From: JAGFIY01 sp964499285
GTDB taxonomy: Bacteria > Bacteroidota > Ignavibacteria > Ignavibacteriales > Melioribacteraceae
Assembly (NCBI GenBank): GCA_964499285.1
Contig: CAZCLA010000001.1
Span: forward strand, 117,406-181,405
DNA length: 64,000 nt
Direction: 5' to 3'
The notes below the pieces were generated by a model that was not told where the DNA came from, made no database searches, and saw nothing but the letters and a program-made list of their open reading frames with translations. Positions 10,601 to 19,684 of this stretch are shown here, piece after piece. Positions within the stretch are counted from its first letter, which is position 1; each line of letters begins with the position of its first letter. The position numbers were made by a program, and so were the translations under genes.

Positions 10601-10857
10601 ATCCAAATCCGTTCAATCCAACGACGGTTATTGAATATTCAATTCCCGTAAAAGGAAATGTTGTTTTGACAGTCTATAATATTCTCGGACAAAAATTACT
10701 TCAGCAGGCACTGAAGGATGTTGAACCCGGATATCACAAGATCGAATTTAACGGAAGTGAATTTTCATCCGGAATATACATATACTCGTTGACCGTAAAT
10801 GCTGAAGATGCAAAAAGTAATTTCAATAGTGTCAAGAAAATGATTCTATTAAAATGA
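7660..10857 (+). CDS. Gingipain-like cysteine peptidase (C25) with T9SS sorting domain, interrupted by an assembly gap
   Basis: A secreted cysteine protease. A signal peptide ends near residue 21. The N-terminal propeptide region is cut by 100 N (7968-8067). After the gap the C25 fold is clear: LLLVGDVGDIPGW, then the catalytic His in YSGHGG (codon 8530-8532) and the catalytic Cys in SFACITG (codon 8629-8631). Downstream come immunoglobulin-like domains, a ThuA/GATase-like segment (about 9580-10000), the VPVELTSF linker shared with the neighbouring peptidases, and a T9SS sorting domain with NYPNPFNPTTV near 10595. Only about 102 residues precede the gap, whereas C25 proteins carry a long propeptide plus the first part of the catalytic domain. 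The real gap is therefore probably several hundred bases, and the continuous frame across it is nominal. Confidence 0.88.
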   Translation: MKSIIIRTFILVTVSAAFAFGQTNIDGLQIEQRNNVYKFIVEVPFSQTDLVTVEDENFLLFSVDGYGIKSEIGLPQLPQLTFNFIIDKNEFPKVLTILEKSLXXXXXXXXXXXXXXXXXXXXXXXXXXXXXXXXXXTAIKSYIQNLYDNLATRPAYLLLVGDVGDIPGWTGDGAGSPNTDLHYAMLDGNDYYADLSIGRFSVTNSTQLENIITKTIFMENNIGSLEKNNVFMASTDNSYITEGTHNYVIDNYFVPDGYDNLKLYTDTYNATTQQLIDALNDNKIFAIYSGHGGTTSWADGPPLSQSQVNGLTNTVFPFVYSFACITGQYEYAECFGETWIRTDNGGSAFYGSSVNSYWDEDDVLERKIFEAMFVDEVTQITPMFDLGKIYLVNHFGSMTSTMIRYLEMYNLMGDPSLDTKKALPIIAHNPLSNTEDLDGPYRVEAEITPTAELLDEDEIKLFYGRNSNPTTSVLMTRVPDKNGVYFAEIPGNANTATYNYYISAADIAGNYSYSPGGAPAQYHSFTAAIDITNPVINHTPIENIAYVYWAPDVTAEVTDNLGISSVKVFYKVNDGSVESFDLINQGGDIYSSEFPIDIGELNIGDEINYYIEAEDAAINTNSSKLPTTGFFNFEIVDVAGFILVIDDTPAKGVLINDEKGTFVVEEDSKSADEIQTFLFSKNYAVDLETISTTNPTNWSDYDLIIILSGNNSNPVDNSTFRQAVVNFVDDGGKLLIEGGETGYDYRDTKDQSFRDNVLNITGWITDNAGNLHINHSDHLLSIEPNSMDSILPMNPSYNYFDRDAVVCNENAECVFDWTNEVGDPGVIVVDKYENNNPYSHIIYFAFNLLALTSTDDWQCLLENSICYLMNEGIVPVELTSFNALFLENSVKLNWSTASETNSMGFEIERKSDMSWERIGFIKGSGTKLMPTNYQFIDKLINIKTTKVYYRIKQIDNDGSFTYSDEVEVDLIPLNYSLEQNYPNPFNPTTVIEYSIPVKGNVVLTVYNILGQKLLQQALKDVEPGYHKIEFNGSEFSSGIYIYSLTVNAEDAKSNFNSVKKMILLK
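7968..8067. other. Assembly gap (100 N) inside the C25 peptidase gene
   Basis: Exactly 100 N, as are all five gaps in the window, which is the usual placeholder for unknown length. The missing DNA should hold the rest of the propeptide and the start of the C25 catalytic domain. Confidence 0.97.
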
Positions 10858-10877
10858 TGTTAAATGAATAAAAATGA

Positions 10878-10908
10878 GCTGTTATTTCTATAATAACAGC
10901 CTTTTTTT
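10878..10908 (+). terminator. Rho-independent terminator after the C25 peptidase gene
   Basis: A 9-bp perfect stem (GCTGTTATT at 10878-10886 and AATAACAGC at 10892-10900) with a five-base loop, followed by CTTTTTTTT. It ends about 35 bases before the carboxypeptidase start, so that gene is expected to have its own promoter. Confidence 0.85.
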
Positions 10909-10943
10909 TATATTTCTGGATAAATGAAAATAATGGAAGTATT

Positions 10944-12805
10944 ATGAAAAGAGTTGTTCTAATCTCAATCCTATTGATTTTCGCAAAATCTATAATTGCA
11001 CAAACCGCTGAGGGTTATCTCAGTTCCAGAGGAGAAGTGTATTTTTCTTTTTCTATCTTTAATAAAGCTGAACTCAATGAAATTAGTAAAATTATTTCTA
11101 TAGATAATATTGTTGGTGACAAAGTTTATGCTTATGCCAACCGAATTGAATTTGAAAAATTTTCAAAGATGAATATTGAAGTAAAAATTGAAGAACACCC
11201 CGGAGATGCCGACCCTGGTAAAATTGTAAATACTGTTGAGGAGATTAGTGAGTGGGATGCTTACCCAACATATGGTGCGTATGTACAAATGATGGAAGCT
11301 TTTGCTGCTGATTATCCGGATATCTGTAGGTTGGTTAATGCGGGAAACACAGTGCTAGATAGAAAAATTTTATTTGCAGTGATTTCGGATAATGTTGAAC
11401 AACGGGAAGCAGAACCTCAATTTATGTACACAAGCACAATGCATGGCGATGAAACCGCAGGTTATGTTCTAATGCTCCGTTTAATAGATTCACTTCTTAC
11501 TTCCTACGGAAACGATAATAGAATTACGGAAATGATAAATGGAGCTGAGATTTGGATTAACCCACTAGCAAATCCCGACGGAACATATAGAAGCGATGAT
11601 AACACACTATCCGGTGCAACTCGTTCAAATTGGAACGGCTATGATCTTAATCGAAATTTTCCCGATCCGGTGGCCGGTCAAAATCCAAATGGTCCTTGGC
11701 AGCCGGAAACTATTATCATGAAAGATTTAGCAGACAATAACCGCTTTGTTCTTTCCGCTAATTTTCATGGGGGTGCGGAAGTGGTTAATTATCCATGGGA
11801 TCATAAATTTGCACTTCACGCTGACAATGATTGGTACGTGATGATATGCCGAGAGTATGCCGATACGGTTCACGCCTACAGTAATAGTTATATGACAGGC
11901 TTTGATGATGGAATTACAAACGGTGCAGATTGGTATATTGTGCACGGTGGAAGACAAGACTATTACACCTATTTTGCTTATGGACGGGAGACAACAATCG
12001 AATTATCAAATCAAAAGCTTCTTAATGCTTCATTGTTGCCTGCCCATTGGGAATATAATAAAAGATCACTGCTAAATTACATTGAACAATCTTTGTATGG
12101 TATAAGCGGTATAGTGACGCTTCCTCTCGCATTGGCAAATACTGAAGCAAAAGTTGAAATAATCGGACATGATTTAGATCATTCAGAAGTTTATACTGAT
12201 CCTAGGACGGGGAATTATAATAGGATGATTAAAGCAGGCACATATTCTTTGACATTCTCAGCCCCGGGATATATAACTAAAACTATTGATGATGTCGTGG
12301 TTACCGATGGCGAAGCAACAATACTTAATGTTACCTTGGATAAAGAAATTGTTCCTGTTGAACTTAGCTCCTTTACTGCTGATTTTAGTGATAATAAAGT
12401 TGTTCTTAAGTGGCAGACGGCGACAGAAGTGAATAATTCCGGATTTGAAGTTGAACGATTTGTCGATACCTCATGGGAAAAAATTGTTTTCATTGAGGGT
12501 CAAGGCACAACATCGGAAAAAACAGATTATATCTATATCGACGAAAATTTTCCGCAGAGTGAATTGCAGTATCGATTAAAGCAAATTGATTTAGACGGAA
12601 CTTTTACTTATTCACATGTTGCATCGGTTAATGCTGTTTTACCCTCAGCTATAAAACTTTATCAGAATTATCCAAATCCATTCAATCCAAGTACTACAAT
12701 AAAATTTACAGTTTCGTCAGTTATTGAAAGTGAAATATCAAATACTAAGTTACTTGTTTATGATATTCTTGGAAGAGAAGTCGCAACACTTGTGAACCAA
12801 AAATT
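10944..12805 (+). CDS. Secreted zinc carboxypeptidase (M14) with T9SS sorting domain, 3' end lost in a gap
   Basis: Exported metallo-carboxypeptidase. A signal peptide ends near residue 20 and is followed by a propeptide. The M14 catalytic domain begins near residue 110. Zinc ligands are His167 and Glu170 in MHGDE, and His275 in NFHGG. The substrate-carboxylate-binding region is NWNGYDLNRNFPDP near 235, and the catalytic Glu is probably Glu353 in TIELS. A carboxypeptidase-regulatory-like beta domain follows (about 390-465), then the VPVELSSF linker and the start of the T9SS sorting domain (NYPNPFNPSTT near 575). The gap at 12806 removes the last part of that domain and the stop codon. A nominal frame runs through the N run to a stop at 12930-12932, but those last residues belong to a different gene. 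Confidence 0.92.
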
Positions 12806-12905
12806 NNNNNNNNNNNNNNNNNNNNNNNNNNNNNNNNNNNNNNNNNNNNNNNNNNNNNNNNNNNNNNNNNNNNNNNNNNNNNNNNNNNNNNNNNNNNNNN
12901 NNNNN
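12806..12905. other. Assembly gap (100 N) between carboxypeptidase and methyltransferase genes
   Basis: A placeholder of unknown true length. It hides the carboxypeptidase stop codon, any terminator, and the start of the methyltransferase gene, and perhaps whole genes. It lies in the T9SS sorting-domain sequence, which is repeated in several genes here and may have broken the assembly. Confidence 0.97.
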
Positions 12906-12906
12906 A

Positions 12907-13953
12907 ACAAAATTCAATTCGATACCTGTTGATGAATTAATTTTCACAAAACAGTCTTTAGAACAATCATCCTCTGAGCCAGCAGCTTCTTTCAAAGCAA
13001 GTCTAATGAAAGGGAAAAATCTTATTGACATCACAGGAGGACTAGGGATCGATTTTTGTTCTATCTCAAGGAATTTTGAATCCAGTATTTATTGTGAACA
13101 AGATGAGATTCTTGCTGCAATGTTTAAGCATAATTCACTTTTGATAAACTGTGGTACTAAAATAATCAGAAACGAAGACGGTTTGAAGGTTCTTGCGGAA
13201 TTTGATGATAAGTATTTCGATTGGATTTATGTCGATCCTTCACGAAGAAAAGAAGGGAAAAGATCTGTCGATTTAAAATATTGCGAACCAAATTTAATTG
13301 AGCATTTTGATTTCATCTTAAAAAAAGGGAAGCATATTTTAATAAAACTCTCTCCGGCATTTGATATGAAAGAAGGGAAGAGAATTTTTAAGTTCATCAG
13401 TGATTTTTATGTGGTTTCAGTAGATGACGAATGCAAAGAGTTGCTTGTCGTGGTTAACTCCAATATAAAATCAATTCCCATTAATGTTCACTCAGTAATG
13501 CTTGCAAATGATAGTAAAAGAATTTTTTCAAAGAGTGATGATGAAGAAACAGTTAAGCATTTTAGCGATGCTTCAAACAGTAATTATCTCTATGTTCCAA
13601 ATTGCAGCATTGTCGCGGCAGACTTGACCGGGAAGATAGCTAATCATTTTTCTTTGGATTTTTTTTCATTCAACACTCATTTGCTGCATGGTAAAAAACT
13701 AAATCTCGATTTCCCCGGAAAGATTTTACGGATTGTGAATGTTAATTTCTATAATCATAAGCGGTTATCAGCATATTTAAAGATAAATGAAATTAAATCT
13801 GCTAATATTATCTGTAAAAATTTCGGGTATAAACCTGAGGAGATGTACAAAAAGTTGAAAATTAAAACCGGTGGAAATATTTTTATCGTGTTTACTAGGA
13901 ATAATAAAAACCGATTGATTTCAATTATTGCTGAACGAATTTCTCAATCATGA
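12907..13953 (+). CDS. THUMP-like class I SAM-dependent methyltransferase (5' end lost in gap)
   Basis: The frame is open from the first complete codon after the gap (12907), so the ATG at 13006 is internal and not the start. Upstream of it the residues SLEQSSSEPAASFKASL match the segment that precedes motif I in the Bacteroidetes THUMP-like methyltransferase family. Motif I is IDITGGLGID (about 13021-13050). The catalytic-type VDPSRR motif is near 13230, followed by LIKLSPAFD. The C-terminal 100 or so residues form the small THUMP-like domain. The substrate is unknown; an RNA target is plausible from the domain name alone. The last ten bases overlap the end of the convergent alanine racemase gene. 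Confidence 0.85.
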   Translation, partial: TKFNSIPVDELIFTKQSLEQSSSEPAASFKASLMKGKNLIDITGGLGIDFCSISRNFESSIYCEQDEILAAMFKHNSLLINCGTKIIRNEDGLKVLAEFDDKYFDWIYVDPSRRKEGKRSVDLKYCEPNLIEHFDFILKKGKHILIKLSPAFDMKEGKRIFKFISDFYVVSVDDECKELLVVVNSNIKSIPINVHSVMLANDSKRIFSKSDDEETVKHFSDASNSNYLYVPNCSIVAADLTGKIANHFSLDFFSFNTHLLHGKKLNLDFPGKILRIVNVNFYNHKRLSAYLKINEIKSANIICKNFGYKPEEMYKKLKIKTGGNIFIVFTRNNKNRLISIIAERISQS

Positions 13954-15101
13954 ATATAAATCCTTGGGACACGAGTGTTAATGTTCGTAAGTATTTCATA
14001 GGGTATAGTTGAAGCCCAATCTGATAAATCTTCGCAGCTTATTTTCTTTGTGGTATCATTTCCCAGTAATATAACTTCATCATTGTTGTAGACACTGTCT
14101 TGATTAATGTTAACAACAATTTGATCCATTGATACAGTCCCGATTACAGGAAAAATTTTATTGTTTATAAGAACTTTAGCTTTGTGTGATAAACTTCTCA
14201 GATAACCATCGCCGTATCCAACCGGTACTGTAACCGCTCTGATATTTTTATCCGATTGCCAAGTAGATCCATAACCAACGGGATGCCCAGGTTTAATTAC
14301 TTTAAAGAACACAACTCGAGATTTCCAACTTAATACGGGTTTAACATCTAAAGTCTTCTTTAATTTTGATGAGGGATAAACACCATAGAGAAGAATGCCG
14401 GGTCTTACTAAATCAAGATTTGCTTCAGGACAATTAAGAATTGATCCGGAATTTGCAATATGCGAAATTGGTTTTTTAATTTTATTCTTTTCGTAAAACT
14501 TCAATACTTCTTTGAACCTCTCTAACTGAATTTTTGTATAGTCGGAATCAACATCATCCGAATTTGCGAAATGAGAATAAATCCCATCAACATAAATACT
14601 GTCTAAACTGTGTGCGGTTTCCAAGAACTTTTCGGCATTGTAATAATGTACACCGATTCTTTCCATTCCGGTGTCAATTTTAAGATGAACTTTTGCTTTT
14701 GTGTTAAGTTTCTTCGCGGTTTCATCTATCTGTTTTACTTTTTCAATTGAGGATGCGGTAATCGTCAAGTTGTATTTTAGGAACAACGGAATTTGGTTCC
14801 CGATTATTCCGCCAAGAACCAATATGGGAAGCGAAATTCCTTTTTCTCTCAATAAAATTCCCTCTTCCAAAACTGCGACCCCTAAGTAATCTGCCCCCAT
14901 CTTTTCAAAAAATCTGGCAATTGGAACAAGCCCATGTCCGTAAGCATTTGCTTTTAGTATAGGCATTATTTTAGATGGAGCAGTTTTTTGCCTTAGGACA
15001 TTAAAATTGTGTTCGAGATGTTTAAGATTAATCTCAACTCTCGTCGGTCGGAGAATCTCTTCGCTGATACTTATAAGCGGATGGTTTTCAATATTGTTCA
15101 T
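13944..15101 (-). CDS. alr: Alanine racemase
   Basis: PLP-dependent interconversion of L- and D-alanine for peptidoglycan synthesis. The 385 residues match the usual length. The cofactor lysine is in ILKANAYGHG near residue 49. The PLP-contact region IDTGMERIG is near 142-150, SHIANSGS near 212-219, and the second catalytic base is the tyrosine in PVGYGDGY near 293. The start ATG at 15101 gives a short N-terminal extension (MNNIENHPLISISEEIL) before the first strand. An internal start is possible but no better placed. It converges on the methyltransferase gene with a ten-base overlap of the 3' ends. Confidence 0.96.
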   Translation of the reverse strand: MNNIENHPLISISEEILRPTRVEINLKHLEHNFNVLRQKTAPSKIMPILKANAYGHGLVPIARFFEKMGADYLGVAVLEEGILLREKGISLPILVLGGIIGNQIPLFLKYNLTITASSIEKVKQIDETAKKLNTKAKVHLKIDTGMERIGVHYYNAEKFLETAHSLDSIYVDGIYSHFANSDDVDSDYTKIQLERFKEVLKFYEKNKIKKPISHIANSGSILNCPEANLDLVRPGILLYGVYPSSKLKKTLDVKPVLSWKSRVVFFKVIKPGHPVGYGSTWQSDKNIRAVTVPVGYGDGYLRSLSHKAKVLINNKIFPVIGTVSMDQIVVNINQDSVYNNDEVILLGNDTTKKISCEDLSDWASTIPYEILTNINTRVPRIYIHD

Positions 15102-15336
15102 TTGTAAGCATATAATAATATTCGTTCAAAAAATACATGTTTTTTTCTCCAAAAAATAATTAAGTGGAACTCATTATTATTTATTCCATATTTTCAAAAA
15201 ATTAGCTTGCTTATATAATAAATAATAGTAATCTTATATAATCGTACATAGATGTCGCTTCTTTTTCTGATTACAATAATACTAAACTCGTTCTACATCA
15301 ACAGTAGATGAATTATTAAATTTTTCATGGTGAAAA

Positions 15337-18300
15337 ATGAAATCAATTTCTAACCTAATTGTCCTATCAACTTCTGACTTGCTTACTGAAAAAATTATTT
15401 CTGACCTGAAAAAAGATCTGAAGATTGAAAATTTAAAAAGAATTAAAACCGGAGAAGAATTATCTGAATTAATTAATTCCGGAAAAGCTGAAATTATCAT
15501 CGTTGATAAAAATTGTATAAGTACCGAACAGGAACAATTCAAAAAGTTATTTGATGATAATGATCTTATAGTTGTGCTGATTGCTGAAGAATTTGACAAC
15601 ACTGAATTCGAAAATTTTATTAGTGCCGGATTTAACGAAGCAATAAGTTCAAACGAAATAAACCGATTAAGTAATATTATTCTTCGTGAGAGGATTAGAA
15701 GATCCAAATCTAAAAACTTAGAAACATCAACAAGAACTTGGTCAAGTGAGGATTATAAGTATAAGGAGCTTGTAAATAATCTCGGTGAGGGCGTTATTAT
15801 TGACCGGCTTGTACTAAACGAAAAAGGTGATGTAGTTGATTGGCAAATACTTGAGGTTAATTTTGCTTATGAACAGTCCATGCAGCTTAAGTCATCCGAT
15901 GTTGTCGGCAAACTTGCAAGTGAGGTTTACGGTAAAGATGAAATTCAAGATTCGCTAGTAATTTTTGATAAAGTATATAAAACAAGAAAAGAAACACAGG
16001 TTCCCAGATATTTTCCAAAAACATCGCAGTTTTTCTTAACAACTGTTACTCCGCTCAAGGATGATTTAGTGCTCGTAGTTTTCTCTAACGTAACAGAACT
16101 TAAAATTGCACAAAAAGCACTTAACGAGAGTGAGATGAGGCTTAATCTTGCCATCGAAGGTTCACAGCTTGGACTTTGGGATCAGGATTTTGCAACAGGT
16201 AAAGTTTATAGAAATTTTTATTGGGCTTCAATGCTTGGTTATACGTTGGATGAAATAAACAGTGAATTACACTTTTGGGAAAACCTTCTTCATCCGGATG
16301 ATCGTGAGAAAGTGATAAGAATAAAAGATCTTCACGAACTCGGTGAAATTCCTTATTTCAAAATTGAACATAGACTTAAAACTAAATCCGGTGATTATAA
16401 GTGGGTGCTGAATTGGGGCAAAATATCGGAGCGGGATGAAAAAGGAAGACCTCTGCGGGCAGTCGGAGTTCATATAGATATTGATGATCGGAAAAGAGTT
16501 TCGGAAGAATTAATTCAGAATCAAAAAAAATATAAAGCCATTTTTGAATCAACCCCCTTAGGTATTATTGTGTGGGAAAGTAATTTAAAAATAAATGAAT
16601 GGAATAACGGCGCTGAAACAATTTTCGGTTATAAGAAAAATGAAGCTGTGGGACGAAAGTTTGATGAACTGATTTTCATAGAATCCGGTTTGCAGAAAAT
16701 TAAATCGCGAATTGAACAACTTCGACAGGGCAAACAACTTTTTTCAGTTGTAATTCAAAATCGAACGAGAAGCGGAAAAAAAATATGGTGTGAATGGAAT
16801 GATACAATACTTGTGAACGATTTAGGTGAGATAACTGGATTTTTATCAACGGTTTCGGATATCACCGAACGGAAAGAAAGTCAAATTAAACTTACGCGCA
16901 GCGAAGATTTGTATCGTACACTTGTTGAGACATCTCCGGACGGAATAACAATGACCGATCTTGACGGGAATATTATTGAAATGTCACCAAGAATTATCGA
17001 GATGTTTGGTTATGATAACGCACGTGAGTTAATTGGTAAAAGTTCGCTTGACCTTATTGTTAGACCAGAAAGATTAAAAGCAATAAGCCAAATGATGAGA
17101 GGAATTCAATCCGGAAAAACTGAAGCCCGTGAATATAAAATGCTGCGTAAAGACGGTTCAACTTTTTACGGTGAAATAAATACAGCATTAATCCGTGACC
17201 CCGGAGGAAATCCAAGCAGAATTATTGCTATAACTCGAGACATAACCGAACGAAAGCTTCATGAATTTGCACTTTCATTATCTCAATCAAGGGTTGAGTT
17301 TCTTGCTGAAAATATAGATGATGTAATTTGGACTATGAACATGAGCGGTGAATTTACATACATATCTCCATCGGTTGAAAAACTTAGAGGATTTACGATT
17401 GATGAAGCGCTTCATCAAACAATAGATCAAGCTGTTACAAGCGAATATGCGGATCTATTAAAACAAAAGTTGATTGAATTTCTCGAATCACCGCAAAAGT
17501 TCGGTGACTATTTGGTTTTTGAAGTTGATCAATCAAGAAAAGATGGCAGTATTGTTAAAGTTGAATTAAAGGTTAAAGCTTTGTTCGATAGTGAAGGTAA
17601 ACCAAAGGAATTATTGGGAGTATCGCGTGACATCACCGAACGAGTGGAAGCAAACAAAAAACTTTTGGAGAGCGAAGAACGTTTTCGAATATTTATGGAA
17701 CATATTCCCGCCGGAATATTCATAAAAAACGAGGATGGGATTTATGAGTTTGTAAACAAATTTAATGAAGAAGAATTGAACGTAAAAAACTGGCAGGGTA
17801 AATCTGCTCACGATTACTTCAAGAAAGAAATCGCTGAAAAATTTGCAGAAGAAGATAAGCGAATTCTAAACGGCGAGTTTATTATGAGTGATGTTGAATT
17901 GAATCTCGATGACGGATCAAAGAAATATTTTAAGACTCAGTACTTTCCAATAATTTCTCCGACCGGAAGAAAAATGATCGGCGGAATTTCTTGGGACATA
18001 ACAAAGGAAACTTTTGCATTACAAGCATTAAAAGAAAGCGAAGAAAAAAACAGAGCTTTTTCGGAAGTAACAAATGAAGGACTTGTATTTTCTGAAAAAG
18101 GATATTGTATAGAAGCCAATAGAGCAGCATGCGAGTTATTCGGTTATGATTACAATGAATTAATCGGCCTTTTTGGTACCGATGTAGTTTCTGAAGAATA
18201 TCGAGAAAAAGTTAAAAATAATATGCTCTCTGATTATCAACTGCCCTACGAAGTGCTGGCTAGAAGAAAAGACGGTTCTACTTTCTGGGTTGAGTTTGAG

Positions 18301-19668
18301 GGACAAAAATATGAGTATAAAGGTAGAAACGTTAGAGTTACTGCTGTTCGTGATATTACCGAAAGAAAAAAATTTATAGACGATCTTGAAAGAAGTGAAG
18401 AAAATTTTAGATCTATTTTTGAGAACTCCGCACTTGGAATTTTTAGAACAAATCCCGATGGAAAAATAGAAATGGCAAATGAAGCACTTGCTGATATGCT
18501 TGGTTTTAAATCGGTACAAGAAATGTTGGAAGAATTGAGCAATATTAAAAATCTGTATAAACACCTTAAAGACCGAGAATTTATGGTTGATCAGTTGACC
18601 AAACAAGGATTTGTAAGATATTATGAAGTTGAAGCAAATCATAAATCTGGGGAGCAACTATGGCTTTCGATTAATGCGGTTGCATCTTCGAATCCCGAAG
18701 GTGAAGTAGTTTATGAAGGAACAATGCATGATATATCCGTAAGAAAAAAAGCTGAACAAAAATTAAAAGAAAGCGAAGAGACATTTTTAAAGGCTTTTAT
18801 GTCGGCGCCCTATGCTATAACTCTAACCGCTGCTGACGATAGTGAAATTATAGACGTAAACGAAGGCTTTATTGAATTATCTCGTTTCACAAGGCAAGAG
18901 GTTATCGGTAAAACTACGCTTGAACTAAATATGTGGGTAAACAATGACGATAGATTGGAAGTTATTAACGATTTAATGAGTAGGAAAAAAGTACGAGGCC
19001 GAGAATATAGGTTTCGCATAAAGGATGGAAGGGAATATATTGGTTTTTATTCTGCTGAACTGATCAAATTGAGGGACAAACCAATTGTAATTTCAAGTAT
19101 TAGTGATATCACAGCTAGAAAAATTTTCGAAGAGAAATTAGTTAAAAGTGAAGAGAAGTTTAAGGCTCTTGCTGAGAACGCACTTGTAGCAATCTCTATT
19201 ATTGACCCAGCTGATGAAATAAAGTATTTGTACGTAAATAAGTATTGGGAAGAAATAACAGGATATTCCAAGGATGATATTGATACATTAAGCCCTCTCG
19301 AGGTTGTGGCTCCCGAGATGAAAGCTAAAGTAATTGAACAAGCTGCAAATCGAGTTAATAACGAGGTTACTGATTTACGATACGAATTAAAAATTAATAC
19401 GAAGGATGGGAAAATAAAATGGCTGGATTTTTCATCAGCTTTAATCGAATATGAGAATAAAAAAGCTCTTTTAACTGCCGGAGTGGATATTACAGACAAA
19501 ATAAACACAGAAAAACAATTGATAGAAAAAGTAAAGGAATTGGAAAAGTTAAATTCTTTTCTTGTAGGACGTGAACTTAAAATGGTAGAGCTTAAGAAAG
19601 AAATTAATGAACTCTTCAAGAAGTTGGGTGAGGAACCTAAATATACTATAACGGAAGAAGATAAATAA
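15337..19668 (+). CDS. Multi-PAS sensor protein without a kinase domain
   Basis: A 1443-residue soluble protein. Residues 1-130 look like a degenerate receiver: Asp57 sits where the phosphoacceptor would be, but the N-terminal acidic pair is weak. About ten consecutive PAS domains with PAC motifs follow. They start near residues 143, 270, 395, 522, 645, 775, 895, 1015, 1145 and 1262, several ending in the DITERK-type linker. The C-terminal 50 residues are a charged coiled coil (FLVGRELKMVELKKEI) of the kind that normally leads into a histidine kinase, but the protein stops there. There is no H-box, ATPase, GGDEF or EAL signature. It probably acts through a partner kinase, such as the one encoded two genes downstream. 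It is followed after 16 bases by the B12-binding gene. Ligands of the PAS domains cannot be inferred. Confidence 0.88.
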   Translation: MKSISNLIVLSTSDLLTEKIISDLKKDLKIENLKRIKTGEELSELINSGKAEIIIVDKNCISTEQEQFKKLFDDNDLIVVLIAEEFDNTEFENFISAGFNEAISSNEINRLSNIILRERIRRSKSKNLETSTRTWSSEDYKYKELVNNLGEGVIIDRLVLNEKGDVVDWQILEVNFAYEQSMQLKSSDVVGKLASEVYGKDEIQDSLVIFDKVYKTRKETQVPRYFPKTSQFFLTTVTPLKDDLVLVVFSNVTELKIAQKALNESEMRLNLAIEGSQLGLWDQDFATGKVYRNFYWASMLGYTLDEINSELHFWENLLHPDDREKVIRIKDLHELGEIPYFKIEHRLKTKSGDYKWVLNWGKISERDEKGRPLRAVGVHIDIDDRKRVSEELIQNQKKYKAIFESTPLGIIVWESNLKINEWNNGAETIFGYKKNEAVGRKFDELIFIESGLQKIKSRIEQLRQGKQLFSVVIQNRTRSGKKIWCEWNDTILVNDLGEITGFLSTVSDITERKESQIKLTRSEDLYRTLVETSPDGITMTDLDGNIIEMSPRIIEMFGYDNARELIGKSSLDLIVRPERLKAISQMMRGIQSGKTEAREYKMLRKDGSTFYGEINTALIRDPGGNPSRIIAITRDITERKLHEFALSLSQSRVEFLAENIDDVIWTMNMSGEFTYISPSVEKLRGFTIDEALHQTIDQAVTSEYADLLKQKLIEFLESPQKFGDYLVFEVDQSRKDGSIVKVELKVKALFDSEGKPKELLGVSRDITERVEANKKLLESEERFRIFMEHIPAGIFIKNEDGIYEFVNKFNEEELNVKNWQGKSAHDYFKKEIAEKFAEEDKRILNGEFIMSDVELNLDDGSKKYFKTQYFPIISPTGRKMIGGISWDITKETFALQALKESEEKNRAFSEVTNEGLVFSEKGYCIEANRAACELFGYDYNELIGLFGTDVVSEEYREKVKNNMLSDYQLPYEVLARRKDGSTFWVEFEGQKYEYKGRNVRVTAVRDITERKKFIDDLERSEENFRSIFENSALGIFRTNPDGKIEMANEALADMLGFKSVQEMLEELSNIKNLYKHLKDREFMVDQLTKQGFVRYYEVEANHKSGEQLWLSINAVASSNPEGEVVYEGTMHDISVRKKAEQKLKESEETFLKAFMSAPYAITLTAADDSEIIDVNEGFIELSRFTRQEVIGKTTLELNMWVNNDDRLEVINDLMSRKKVRGREYRFRIKDGREYIGFYSAELIKLRDKPIVISSISDITARKIFEEKLVKSEEKFKALAENALVAISIIDPADEIKYLYVNKYWEEITGYSKDDIDTLSPLEVVAPEMKAKVIEQAANRVNNEVTDLRYELKINTKDGKIKWLDFSSALIEYENKKALLTAGVDITDKINTEKQLIEKVKELEKLNSFLVGRELKMVELKKEINELFKKLGEEPKYTITEEDK

Positions 19669-19684
19669 TTGACAAAGGATGACT

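Noticed and set aside
12906..12932. C-terminal tail of the carboxypeptidase after the gap
   Set aside because: The residues come from the methyltransferase DNA read in another frame; the join exists only because the N run was treated as real sequence.
18160..19619. Long minus-strand open frames (165 and 190 codons) opposite the ten-PAS gene
   Set aside because: Low-complexity Ser/Phe-rich translations that mirror a strongly supported PAS gene; no domain and no start signals.
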